From: Cymbomonas tetramitiformis | Lineage: Eukaryota; Chlorophyta; Pyramimonadophyceae; Pyramimonadales; Pyramimonadaceae | DNA length: 64,000 nt | NCBI GenBank assembly: GCA_001247695.2 | Contig: LGRX02013659.1 | Span: forward strand, 53,312 to 117,311 | Direction of reading: 5' to 3' | Made by a program: the position numbers and the translations under genes | Shown here: in pieces, positions 56,401 through 64,000 of the stretch | Layout of the letters: each line of letters opens with the position of its first letter | Position numbering within the stretch: the first letter of the stretch is position 1 | The notes under the pieces: generated by a model | What the model was told of the DNA's origin: nothing | The model's input: the letters and a program-made list of their open reading frames with translations, nothing else | The model's database searches: none

Positions 56401-58252
56401 GAGCACTGGTGTCTGGACATACCAGCTGCTCAGGTACCTCTGCCCAGTGGACATGGAATCCCTCTCGGATGGCATACTCCGGCGATATAATCGGCATGGC
56501 AGCAAGGGGCCACCTCTAGAGCTCGTCTCGCTGGGTTCGAACACCAAGTACTACCCGGTGGGGGATGGTCTTGGGGGGCCTGGCAGGGTGTTCTCCGAGA
56601 ATGCCGCTGCCCAGGAGTACGTGCGCCTGGGGGAGATGAGGAAGATGCTCAAGTCAGTCAACACCAGACAGCAGGGCTACGATGCGCTCGATGCAGATGC
56701 AGTGCGTAGGCCACCACCGCCCAACAACATGGTCAACACGAGGCTCACGAAGCGAGCCCCTACGCAGCCACCCGCTCCTGCCGCAGGCGCAGTACCATCT
56801 CAGGCTGCCGCAGGACCATCTCAGGCTGTCGCAGGACCATCTCGGGCCAGGTCCATCAGCCGCTCGCCACCGCGCTTGTCACACATCGCATATCGCCCCA
56901 CGCCGTCGCCAGCATCCAGCGACGTTGGGCCCGTGGACAATTCTCGTGAGTTGTCACCTCGATTCGTTTGCGCCACCGCGGCTTGGCCGTCAGATCCTGC
57001 TGATAGCCCTTCTCGAGGGAGGTCACCCCCTGCATCGCCTGCGATGACCAACGTTGGCTCATGGGCGGACTCGATCCGTGTCCCACGTGATTCCCGATCA
57101 CTTTCCCCGGGAGGCCCGCCTCCTACGCCTCCGAGTCCACCACGGGCGAATCATCTGTCTCAGTCCCCTGCGAGGGCGCCTCCATCTCCAGCGGGGTCAG
57201 ATTGGGATGCCGTACGAATGGCCACCACATCCGACAGTTCAGTGTGCAGATTTCTGTCCGTGGAGGAGGTGAGAGCCTTGAAGGATCGCCGCAACCTTAC
57301 CGTCTTTATGGTGAGGTTTGGCGTGACATTCGTTGACCGTTTCAGGGGCCGACGAGTCGTGTATGAGCTTGGCGTGTGCAACCGGGAGCGAGGTCTCAGG
57401 CTGCGGAAGTATCCGGGTATCACCAGCAAGGTCGCCAAGAAGCATGACAAAACCATCGCGTGCGGAGACCGGGGCTGGCGCCTCCCTCTTGGGGGACAGA
57501 CAACGTCTTCCAACCTGCTGGAGGCTATCATGTCGGCCTACGCTGATCTGTCGCATCATAGCTCAGGGCACAGGCGCGCAGGGGGTCATGCGAGGAACAT
57601 TGAGTTCTCGCTGTGCGCCTACGTGGAGCTTGGGTCAGCACACGTGCTGCGCTGCATGGCGCACCCGAATGCCACACCAGTGTACTACATCTTCATGGAG
57701 GACCAGCTATGTCGTACTTGGCACGCTGAGTTCACGAACGAGTACTTCATGCGAGACGACCGGAAGTTCACATGCTTGCAGTGGGGAACCAGGGAGGTGG
57801 CCGCGCCATGGTTGCTGCCAGCCCTGGGGGCCTTGGAGGCGCGTCGTCTTCCGCCGCCGCCGCCCGCCCATCAGGCTCGAGTGGCCGAAAGGTCCGAACA
57901 CGTGGATACGGCCCGGCGAAGGAATGTGTACGAGGTTCGCGACCCCCCTGCGCGTCATCAGTGCCGGCCTTCTGTCCGAACGTCTGAGCATCAACCGGGC
58001 GCGGGCGGTGCTGCGCGCTCGTCCGCTCCTTCCGTCGACCGCCATGGGACTGCTACCCATGTCGTCCATGCGTCGAGGGCGTCCAGGATGCCGGCCAATC
58101 ATGACTCACGACGTCTTCCTTCTCCGACTGTTTCGGTACGCAGCGAGGTGACGGAGGCGTTTGAGCGCCACACAGACGAACAACGTGAGGCGCAGAGACA
58201 GCAAGCGCATTTTCATCAGGGCTCCCCGGGCACAGCGGGCGGGTGGCCCTGA
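53423..58252 (+). CDS. Gag C-terminal part, aspartic protease and unassigned region (about 1,609 codons)
   Basis: This is the same frame as gag after the TAG. Order: the rest of the capsid domain, a basic region, a Cys/His cluster (CDWCF...CYTGC) that may act as nucleocapsid zinc binding, and poly-Gln (about 54058-54084). Then comes a retropepsin-type aspartic protease with active site DTGA at 55031-55042 and a following LLIGTGPL flap-strand pattern. After that come about 950 residues I cannot assign, including a Ser-Arg/Ser-Pro-rich stretch (about 56750-57220) and a Cys/His-bearing compact segment (about 57240-57830). The frame ends CCC-TGA at 58250 and overlaps the RT frame. The lack of an ATG after the TAG argues for expression as a Gag fusion. 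Confidence 0.75.
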   Translation, partial: YRDRVSEQLRVSHPAPNKVTWEDLEVIVEVQDKLKNDAESWALTLQQELVRRLTCVYSCYEARQLGLDLAALVSAMRRSGSAPKTGDRRRDSRKKEQTQHGGDDAKKPSREVNNAERQKPTYGKVPPPDASKKFQCDWCFTRLPHAPERCYTGCRDARVPPNFHKDRQNSRWPDEVKNAQMRAYNIAHRFDNHKMGITTKEWLKLPEAKQKQPQQQQQQQQVAASAEVKEKLAAELTGLQTGTPPKGDKGADAQARSEDSDAETEYDSHFNQQAEYEEDDKDCPADDGLGDSHDVGISHAPGLQARAAVALGSTQKMQSFQVKTPEEFDKAAQVPRAVPPNVLSRKFHLLASNLRSSVRTCSQIAAILISQHAIDLPKDIENLLALEELMGNEPNNATEQPTEVNEHELEDTHATVVQGVREGADSAEHRTIEEVPLDQMPNGVVDSAAARCAAAACVNDLGVVDFSDHGHVRAGTIKTLAYDVLRAKMKQHLTDEQVLLMTQVQPICKLQNATLHEGLALVSSGGELMLYRAILMDTGANCNIISIAVVRRLGLTVYEASTGAKVTRCDNSPTKFTHYCYVDVILAAGTPHMTLHRLYAFVTFEPENSWDLLIGTGPLKNSLMIDIKPGSCVAVSHAPTILGMDAQVVLPLVDMTPPRRPHLPRRVDPVVCLKSEIFGQGMEGEWLKHPPLSTREERFAASGIRPEHIHDIDESPLGSPAPSPRPPAEPPRPRVITRAELEERCRHRTCSLEGGRRSDLASLAPAVQAASERMLEQFYEEPNPWKGGHARWVTEDQVAGDRPSLDAPLDCNWADQRLYLDRHHVARLCRILRDPAQDMPARPSQEHVCVEFVRCLEQKWVTVDQLMPPNWLYVDQKLDHDEEKDRWVLNGSYMTHVPSSASKQDVVKPREGGRSRDDLNPIQRLQDTLQALFKYPSGEVTGTLMWDLKERVLCVQPSTATQYLELMRCTLDHALVYNSEELLDELQLPHWYESTGVWTYQLLRYLCPVDMESLSDGILRRYNRHGSKGPPLELVSLGSNTKYYPVGDGLGGPGRVFSENAAAQEYVRLGEMRKMLKSVNTRQQGYDALDADAVRRPPPPNNMVNTRLTKRAPTQPPAPAAGAVPSQAAAGPSQAVAGPSRARSISRSPPRLSHIAYRPTPSPASSDVGPVDNSRELSPRFVCATAAWPSDPADSPSRGRSPPASPAMTNVGSWADSIRVPRDSRSLSPGGPPPTPPSPPRANHLSQSPARAPPSPAGSDWDAVRMATTSDSSVCRFLSVEEVRALKDRRNLTVFMVRFGVTFVDRFRGRRVVYELGVCNRERGLRLRKYPGITSKVAKKHDKTIACGDRGWRLPLGGQTTSSNLLEAIMSAYADLSHHSSGHRRAGGHARNIEFSLCAYVELGSAHVLRCMAHPNATPVYYIFMEDQLCRTWHAEFTNEYFMRDDRKFTCLQWGTREVAAPWLLPALGALEARRLPPPPPAHQARVAERSEHVDTARRRNVYEVRDPPARHQCRPSVRTSEHQPGAGGAARSSAPSVDRHGTATHVVHASRASRMPANHDSRRLPSPTVSVRSEVTEAFERHTDEQREAQRQQAHFHQGSPGTAGGWP

Positions 58253-61200
58253 TGCACAACCAACGCTGTGGCCGTGGGCCGCCTGCACAGGCAGTCCACT
58301 TGAGGCCAGGTGTCCTGCGGGCGTGTATCTCGTTTGCGGGCAGTGCAGTGGTTTGGTGGTGGCTGGGACGCGGTCCCATTCCCATGGCCGCCGTGTGGGC
58401 GATGTGGGAGGCAATGGCATGGCACTTGTCATGGTGCCCTTTTCAAGATTGGTGGAGGCGCTGCGTGGCCTCGTTTTTGGACCAGCTGCCAGTATGGTGG
58501 TCGTCTGCTCGACGTTATCCCCGTCGTGCATGTTACGACATTTGGGTCTTATGGGCTCTCGCCTGCGTTTGGTACGTTGGATTGCTTATCGTGCGCGCCA
58601 CGGGCATCTACTGTATGCTGGCGTGCACCGTGTTCGTGCAGAAGGTTGGATGGTGGTGCCCCTTCGGGGGGTGGTCGTTTCCTTGGCGTGCTGGTCGCAG
58701 TGTGCAGCCGCCCTCCTCCTCGTGGTCCTCGCCTGGCTTTGGGTTTGTACCAGCATTTACGCTGAGGACGTGGCGTGCCATGCCTCCTGTATCGTGCACG
58801 ACCCTCTGGACGCAGGTCACATTCAACGTGGCCGTGGATGGACTATTTCGTCCCTGCGTTGGTCCCAAGTTTTCTTGTTGGGCCGCGTGTGCCTGCCCAC
58901 TTTGCCGGCCAGGTTGGACAAGCCTCGCTTCGCGGCGCGCTGGGCGCAGCTTCGGCGCAATCTCCGACTTCATCGCATCGCGCAGGCCGCCTACATGGCG
59001 CTTGTCCTCGCAGTCGTGGTCTCCACCGCCGCTGGTGGGAGTACTCGCTTGGCGCACGGGGGGTGGAGAGTAATGGCGTGCTTCTTCGCTTCGAACTCGC
59101 CGGCAGCCGCAGTGCATTTCAACCGAATTTTGCGATTTTTTCTGCTTTTGTGCGGAATCTTGTGGGTCGCTGGCAAGCTGACCGAGAGTATGCCTACGTA
59201 TGATGTCATGTCACCCACGCGCAGTGCCTGGGGTTCGTCCCCCTGCACTTCTTGGGAGGCTCAGCAATCCTCAAGGCAATGGGAGCCGGGCTGGGAGGCC
59301 AACGTCGCGGAGCAGGATGAGGTCTTGCCGTACACCGTGCTGGACGAGCTTCAACCTCTGGGTGACACGACTGTGACCAAGGACGAGGCAGCGTGGCTCG
59401 ACACTGAGCTCAATGCCACGTTTGGAGGACATCCTGACTTCAAGGAGGAGCACTGGGAGGAAATGCGGAATGTTCTTCGCAGGTGCAAGACCACTTTTGC
59501 CAACAGTCCTCACGATCTGACAGGCTACAAGGGCAAGGCGGAGCACAACACGTTCTCCATTCCTTTTGTAGACGAATCCAAGGCCGCCTATCAGAGACCC
59601 AGGAAGTACAGTCCGGGCGAGCAGGAAATCATCGATATTCATTGCAAGGAACTTTTGGAGTATGGCTTCATAGAGCCTGCAGCCAAGCACTGCAGGCATG
59701 CGAGTAACGTCGTCGTGGCTGGCAAGAAGGATCATGAGACTGGCCTGTGGACCCAGACGAGATTCTGCGTGGACCTCAGGGGTGTCAACCGGCACTCCCT
59801 CAAAGACAATACGCTGCCACATCGACCAGAGGAGATCTATCAGAAAGTGGCGAAGGCCAAGTTCAAGACCACGCTGGATGCCACCAAAGCCTTCCACCAG
59901 ATTCTCATGGCCACGGAAGAGGACAGGAGCAAGACGGCGTTTTGGTGGAAGAATCAGCTGTACCAGTACACCTCGATGCCTTTTGGTGCAGCTGGAGCTA
60001 CTTCTGCGTTTGTGAGAATCATGGACTACGAGTTACGTCACTTGCAGCATTGTACGGTGGCATACGTCGACGACGTAGTGGTCTACACGGATTCCACGCC
60101 TGAGCAGCATCTGAAGGACGTTGAGGACGTATTGCGCACCTTGGGGGACGCTGGCATCCGATTGCATGCAGGCAAGAGTACCTTTGGTGCAGCCACGGTG
60201 GACTTTCTGGGCTACCGCATTGGTCACAACTCCATTGGCGCGCAAGAAGCCAAATGTAAGGCCATCCAGGAGCTTCCAAGCCCCCAGGACAAGACTGGGC
60301 TCCGCTCGATCTTGGGCATGATGAACTACTACAAGGGCCTGGTGGGTGAGCCAGGGGGGCGAAACTACTCTGAGATGGCCCGCCCTCTCAATGACCTGCT
60401 CAAGAAGGAGGTCACTGACATCAAGGGAGCCTGGGGGAAGGAGCAAGATCAAGCACTTCAAGACCTGAAGGATGCTCTCTGTTCTGGGAGATGCCTGAGG
60501 CCTATCGATTATGACAGACCCCTCATATTGTACACCGATTGGAGCACCTATGGCATTGGCGCAGTGTTGGGCCAGAAGGACGATGATGGGAAGGAGTACA
60601 TATGTATGGCAATCAGCCGATCCCTGAGTAAAACGGAGAGACAGTACGCCAGCTTCAAGGGGGAGATGCTCGCAGTGGTATGGGCAGTGCGCACACTGAG
60701 GCAGTACTTGCATGGAGTTCACTTCACGTTGGTGACCGACCACTCACCGCTCACCACCCTGATGGAGAAGGCCGATCTCCAAGGGCAACACCTACGCTGG
60801 GCAATCAGTTTGCAGGAGTTCGACTTCACGGTGCAGTATCGTCCAGGAGCCAAGAACAGCAACGCTGACGCGCCGTCTCGCTACCCACTGCCGTCCACGA
60901 CAGATGAGACTGGAGCGAGGCATGAGAGGGAGAAGGTGACTGCGTTTCACGCAGGCGTGGGGTGTGTTCACACGAAGGACTTCTGTGACTACTTGTGCTT
61001 TATGTTGGCTGGGGATGCGTCCCCAGGGGAAGAGGCCACGCCAGAGGTGCAGGTTGCCAACTACTGCAGGATGGCTGCCATGGAGCAGCTGGGCACGGGA
61101 CCAGTGCATCGTTTATTCGACTTGCACTACCGCGAGGAATTGGAGTGCAATCATGGGGACATGTTTGACACTGACTTACCCAAGCTGGTGACCGACTCTG

Positions 61201-61397
61201 GAAGGCTAGCCAGGGCAGCTTGGAAGGCGCTGAGCCTGGTGAGGCCTACGCGAGGCACGTATGGCGAGGGAAGCCCCGCTGTGTACAGCAATGAGTACTT
61301 TGAAGGCGAGCGCATCTTAAAGCCTGAGAAGGTGGACACCAGGGTGCTGGGCAGGGTTCTTCTCGCAAGCTCGGGAGGAAGGTGTGGTGTGCTATGA
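58161..61397 (+). CDS. Pol: hydrophobic N-terminal region, reverse transcriptase and RNase H
   Basis: The frame is +1 to the protease frame. The first 330 residues are hydrophobic with about four potential membrane helices. RT follows from about 59300: a YQRPRKYSPGEQEIID entry, motif A LDATKAF (about 59874), SMPFGAAGA, and motif C YVDD at 60063-60074. The gypsy-type RNase H comes next with LYTDWSTYGIGAVLG (about 60528), an E in FKGEMLAVVWAV and VTDHSPL. These residues are the polymerase and nuclease metal ligands and are intact. The frame ends CTA-TGA at 61395, where the methyltransferase frame (+1) takes over. It converts element RNA to DNA in cytoplasmic particles. Confidence 0.88.
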   Translation: MSATQTNNVRRRDSKRIFIRAPRAQRAGGPDAQPTLWPWAACTGSPLEARCPAGVYLVCGQCSGLVVAGTRSHSHGRRVGDVGGNGMALVMVPFSRLVEALRGLVFGPAASMVVVCSTLSPSCMLRHLGLMGSRLRLVRWIAYRARHGHLLYAGVHRVRAEGWMVVPLRGVVVSLACWSQCAAALLLVVLAWLWVCTSIYAEDVACHASCIVHDPLDAGHIQRGRGWTISSLRWSQVFLLGRVCLPTLPARLDKPRFAARWAQLRRNLRLHRIAQAAYMALVLAVVVSTAAGGSTRLAHGGWRVMACFFASNSPAAAVHFNRILRFFLLLCGILWVAGKLTESMPTYDVMSPTRSAWGSSPCTSWEAQQSSRQWEPGWEANVAEQDEVLPYTVLDELQPLGDTTVTKDEAAWLDTELNATFGGHPDFKEEHWEEMRNVLRRCKTTFANSPHDLTGYKGKAEHNTFSIPFVDESKAAYQRPRKYSPGEQEIIDIHCKELLEYGFIEPAAKHCRHASNVVVAGKKDHETGLWTQTRFCVDLRGVNRHSLKDNTLPHRPEEIYQKVAKAKFKTTLDATKAFHQILMATEEDRSKTAFWWKNQLYQYTSMPFGAAGATSAFVRIMDYELRHLQHCTVAYVDDVVVYTDSTPEQHLKDVEDVLRTLGDAGIRLHAGKSTFGAATVDFLGYRIGHNSIGAQEAKCKAIQELPSPQDKTGLRSILGMMNYYKGLVGEPGGRNYSEMARPLNDLLKKEVTDIKGAWGKEQDQALQDLKDALCSGRCLRPIDYDRPLILYTDWSTYGIGAVLGQKDDDGKEYICMAISRSLSKTERQYASFKGEMLAVVWAVRTLRQYLHGVHFTLVTDHSPLTTLMEKADLQGQHLRWAISLQEFDFTVQYRPGAKNSNADAPSRYPLPSTTDETGARHEREKVTAFHAGVGCVHTKDFCDYLCFMLAGDASPGEEATPEVQVANYCRMAAMEQLGTGPVHRLFDLHYREELECNHGDMFDTDLPKLVTDSGRLARAAWKALSLVRPTRGTYGEGSPAVYSNEYFEGERILKPEKVDTRVLGRVLLASSGGRCGVL

Positions 61398-64000
61398 GCC
61401 ATGTGGAGGCCTCTGTGCTGGCCTAGAGATGTTGCTCCGCAGTGGGATGAAGGTGGATCGCTACCTGTATCAGGACATATCCCCGAGCATTCGGACAGTT
61501 GCCAGGGCCAGGTGCACGGCGTTGCTAAGACGATATCCTGACCTCATTTCGCCCCGTGCAATAGAATTTGGGGCTCTACTCTAAGACCTGCACGACACCA
61601 CCAGTGCCGACTTCATACGAGCAGGAGCTCTTCAAGGACGCCGGTGGGTTATGGTATGTGGGTTCCCATGCCAGGATCTCTCTCCTGCTGGAACACTCAC
61701 AGGCCTGGATGGCAGGCACAGCAAATTTTTTTATGAAGTGGTTAGGCTTCTGTCCACACTCCAGCAGCTGCAGCAGCAGAGGCCTCCAGGCTATATCCTG
61801 GAGAACGTTTCCCCGTTGTCACACAGACCCGGAACCAAGATCAGGGACGAGGTGTTCCCGTACATTGCCAGCGTCATTGGTCGACCAGTGTCCTTTGATG
61901 CAGCACAAGCAGGCGCTTACGCACACCGACTACGGGCGTATTGGAGCAACTTGTTCCAGATCCACCAGTTTCGCTCCGTTATGAGCAAGGTGGCGAGACC
62001 AGAAGGACGAATTGTATCGTCAATCCTATGCAAGGGCTGGCATCCCAGGCCAGTGATAAGGACAGACCGCTCGCCTCACTACGTGGTGAACGTGGTGGGA
62101 GAACCGTTGAGGGCACTTCCGACCATCATGGCGACGCAAGGGTCGAGAGCGTTCAGAAGAGCGAGGATGGGCACCGTGGTGCGCAACCAGGACGATGAAG
62201 ACGCCGAGGAAGAATCTCGAGAAGTGAACCTCGACGAGAAGGCGCGAGCCATGGGCTACAGCGCTAGTGAGCTACGCATGGCCGATGGCCTGAACGACGT
62301 AGAATTGGCAAGCATTCTGGGCCTGGCCATGGATCGCAGGGCAATGGAGCTGCTGATGGCAGTCGCAGAAGCAAGCAGAAAGGGGCTCCCTCACAGCAAG
62401 GAATCCCCAGAGGCGGAGAATTCCCCAGGACAGCCCATCGTTGTAGACAACAACTGGGCAGACCACGAGAGGTCGGACCTTCAGCAGAGGCAAGCTTTGC
62501 TGGCGGAATGGGTTGAGAATTCGAATGCATATACTCAGCAGGTGGCGAAGACTATGACTCACCGTGACTGGGAGGAGAAGCTGCAGGTAATGTGCTCGCA
62601 AGGGCAGAAAGGTGCAGAAGGAATTGGGGCTCAGCGACAGAAGGCTGGAACCAAGAAGAAGAAGAAGAAGAAGAAGAAGAAGGAGTGGCAGCTCTACACT
62701 ATGGAGCAGTATCGTCAGAGGCATGAGAGCCACTTCGTGAAGGAGGGCGCAACTCCAGCAGCGCGCGTGGATGTGCCTGCTTGGAGTCCGCCTGCCAAAG
62801 ATTCAGAGAGGAGACTCCCCAGGTTGGCGTGCACCACCAGATTCGAGGACTTGATGGCCAGCGTGGCCGAGCAGCAGGTAGACCGTGACAAGCATCGAGA
62901 TGTACACGACGATGCATGGTGCCTCAGATGGTTGAAGTCCAATGGCAGCGTGAGGTTGCCAGAGGAGGAAGTTCGTCGTGTGAGGAGACGCGCAGCACGA
63001 CATCGATGGGATGAGGCTACGGACGAGATCTACATGATCACGCTGTCGGGCAAGGAGGTGAGAATACCTAAGCCTGCTGACCGTCTTGCGTTGGTCAAGG
63101 AATACCACTCCAGAACTGGACATTGGGGCATAAGGCGTACGCAGCATCTTTTGTGGCAGCGCCATTGGTGGGCCGATTTGAAGAAGGACGTGGAGGCTGT
63201 GGTCACTCAGTGTGAGACCTGTCAGCGTGTAAAAACTCATTATGCGAGAGAGGAGGCATGTTTATCCCCCCTCGAGATCGTGTCGTTCATGTATCGCTGG
63301 TCGCTGGATTTGGCATGGCCTTCGAGGAGACATACCAAGACTGGCAACAACAGAGTGCTCATCATGACCGAGCACTACACCAGGTTCATAGTCTGTGTAC
63401 CCATTCCCGACAAGGAGGCAAGGACCATCGCAGCGGCATTTCGCAGTCATGTCCTGGCTGTGTTTGGTGCGCCAGCAGAGTGCTTGGTGGATGGAGGTAA
63501 GGAGTTCGAGGGCGAGTTCAAGCAGCTGTGCAGAGACTGCCTGATTGACCGACGAGTCACCTCACCAGACTCACCAGAAGGCAATGGGCTGACCGAGCGA
63601 GTGGTGCGCACTATGAAGTATTACTTCAAGAAGCTTGCCTTGGAGAAGGGTCTCGATTATGAGTGGGATGAGCAGCTCTGGCCGCTAGTGCTGAGTTATA
63701 ATGCAGCACGCCAGGAGTCCACGGGGGTGGCGCCGTTCACCATGTTGTTTGCCCAAGAGGCAGTAGTGCCGCCAGATTTGAAGCAGGCACCCAGCATGGA
63801 TTTCGGTGCTGAGGTCGAAGATGAGAAGGATGCCAGAGTCAAGGACCTCCTCCGGAGAGCACAGGTGGTGAGACGACTGATGGTGCACGCTGGTTGCAGC
63901 CTGGAGGTCGCACAGCATCGTGATACATTACATTATGAAGGGAGAAGGGGTGGGGGCTATGAGCCTAGGCCACACCAGTTTAAGATGGGCGATTTCGTCT
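61321..64000 (+). CDS. C5 cytosine DNA methyltransferase fused to DDE integrase, 3' end outside window
   Basis: This frame is open from 61321 to the window end except for one TAA (61582-61584). Methyltransferase motifs occur in order: motif I VVCYEPCGGLCAGLE (61384), a VDRYLYQDI motif II, motif IV GFPCQDLSPAG with catalytic Cys codon 61669-61671, motif VI ENV (61801-61809), motif VIII AHRLRAYWSNL (61921), motif IX LPTIMATQGSRAF (62116) and motif X-like ILGLAMDRRAMELLM (62314). The VDRY, FFYEVVRLL and AHR-R-YW spellings resemble the DNMT3/DRM group. A Lys10 run (62653-62682) links to the integrase: HHCC zinc motif (YHSRTGHWG ... CETC, about 63103-63219), then a DDE core with D in SLDLAW (about 63307), D in LVDGG (about 63490) and E in GLTERV (about 63595), spaced D-x34-E. 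The element would methylate CpG or other cytosines in its own cDNA or at targets. That role is inferred. Confidence 0.87.
61582..61584 (+). other. In-frame TAA inside the methyltransferase domain
   Basis: The frame on both sides encodes one continuous methyltransferase domain (motifs I-II before, IV-X after). A single TAA separates them without a frame change. It is either an inactivating mutation of this copy or a readthrough site. Host genes in the window end in TAA, so the codon is a normal stop in this organism. Confidence 0.9.

Larger units (their letters stand above)
50640..64000 (+). mobile_element. Large Ty3/gypsy-type LTR retrotransposon with a DNA methyltransferase, 3' end outside window
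   Basis: The order is hairpin leader, gag, aspartic protease, unassigned region, hydrophobic region, reverse transcriptase, RNase H, C5 methyltransferase and integrase. RT before integrase is the Ty3/gypsy order. The visible part is over 13 kb, at least twice the usual gypsy length. The coding frame changes twice by +1 (near 58250 and 61396) and is broken by single in-frame stops at 53420-53422 (TAG) and 61582-61584 (TAA). All key catalytic motifs are intact, so the copy is recent or the interruptions are partly recoded. No chromodomain or 3' LTR is visible. Confidence 0.9.

Overview
The window looks like nuclear DNA of a unicellular green alga, probably a prasinophyte. A pyramimonadalean such as Cymbomonas is an inference, not a proof. 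The reasons are short phase-consistent GT-AG introns, GC-rich coding sequence, Ser-Pro-rich segments in an extracellular protein, RRLLQ-like motifs typical of algal secreted proteins, and a very long filamin-type repeat protein. It contains one 20-base assembly gap (35200-35219).

Layout. 1-622 is a 48-51 bp minisatellite. 1549-3404 (+) is a small five-exon TPR protein resembling SPAG1/TOM34. 5578-6600 (-) is a 340-residue nuclear-type protein with a Tudor-like segment, a SANT-like segment and an NLS. 8163-32805 (+) is one giant gene of about 6,850 residues, complete from a signal-peptide exon to a C-terminal membrane anchor. It carries IPT/TIG domains, cadherin-like beta-sandwich domains, about 30 filamin-type repeats (mostly inside a single 15-kb exon) and REJ-like sequence. 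It should be a type I surface protein.

From about 33 to 50 kb the sequence is AT-richer and repeat-laden, and it holds relics: an orphan 3' end of LSU rRNA with a spacer-like repeat block, a broken protein-kinase C-lobe, a minisatellite abutting a fragment that looks like the helicase end of a CRESS-DNA Rep protein, two or three orphan ORFs, and several direct and inverted repeats.

From about 50 kb to the window end lies most of a very large Ty3/gypsy-type LTR retrotransposon. It has a leader with ten covarying hairpins, then gag, aspartic protease, a long unassigned region, a hydrophobic region, reverse transcriptase/RNase H, a C5 cytosine DNA methyltransferase domain and a DDE integrase, truncated by the window edge. 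The methyltransferase-integrase frame is open from 61321 to 64000 apart from one TAA. The two frame changes in the polyprotein are both +1 and both occur at UGA stops. A retrotransposon carrying its own cytosine methyltransferase is the most notable system here. Published precedents are from dinoflagellates and charophytes.
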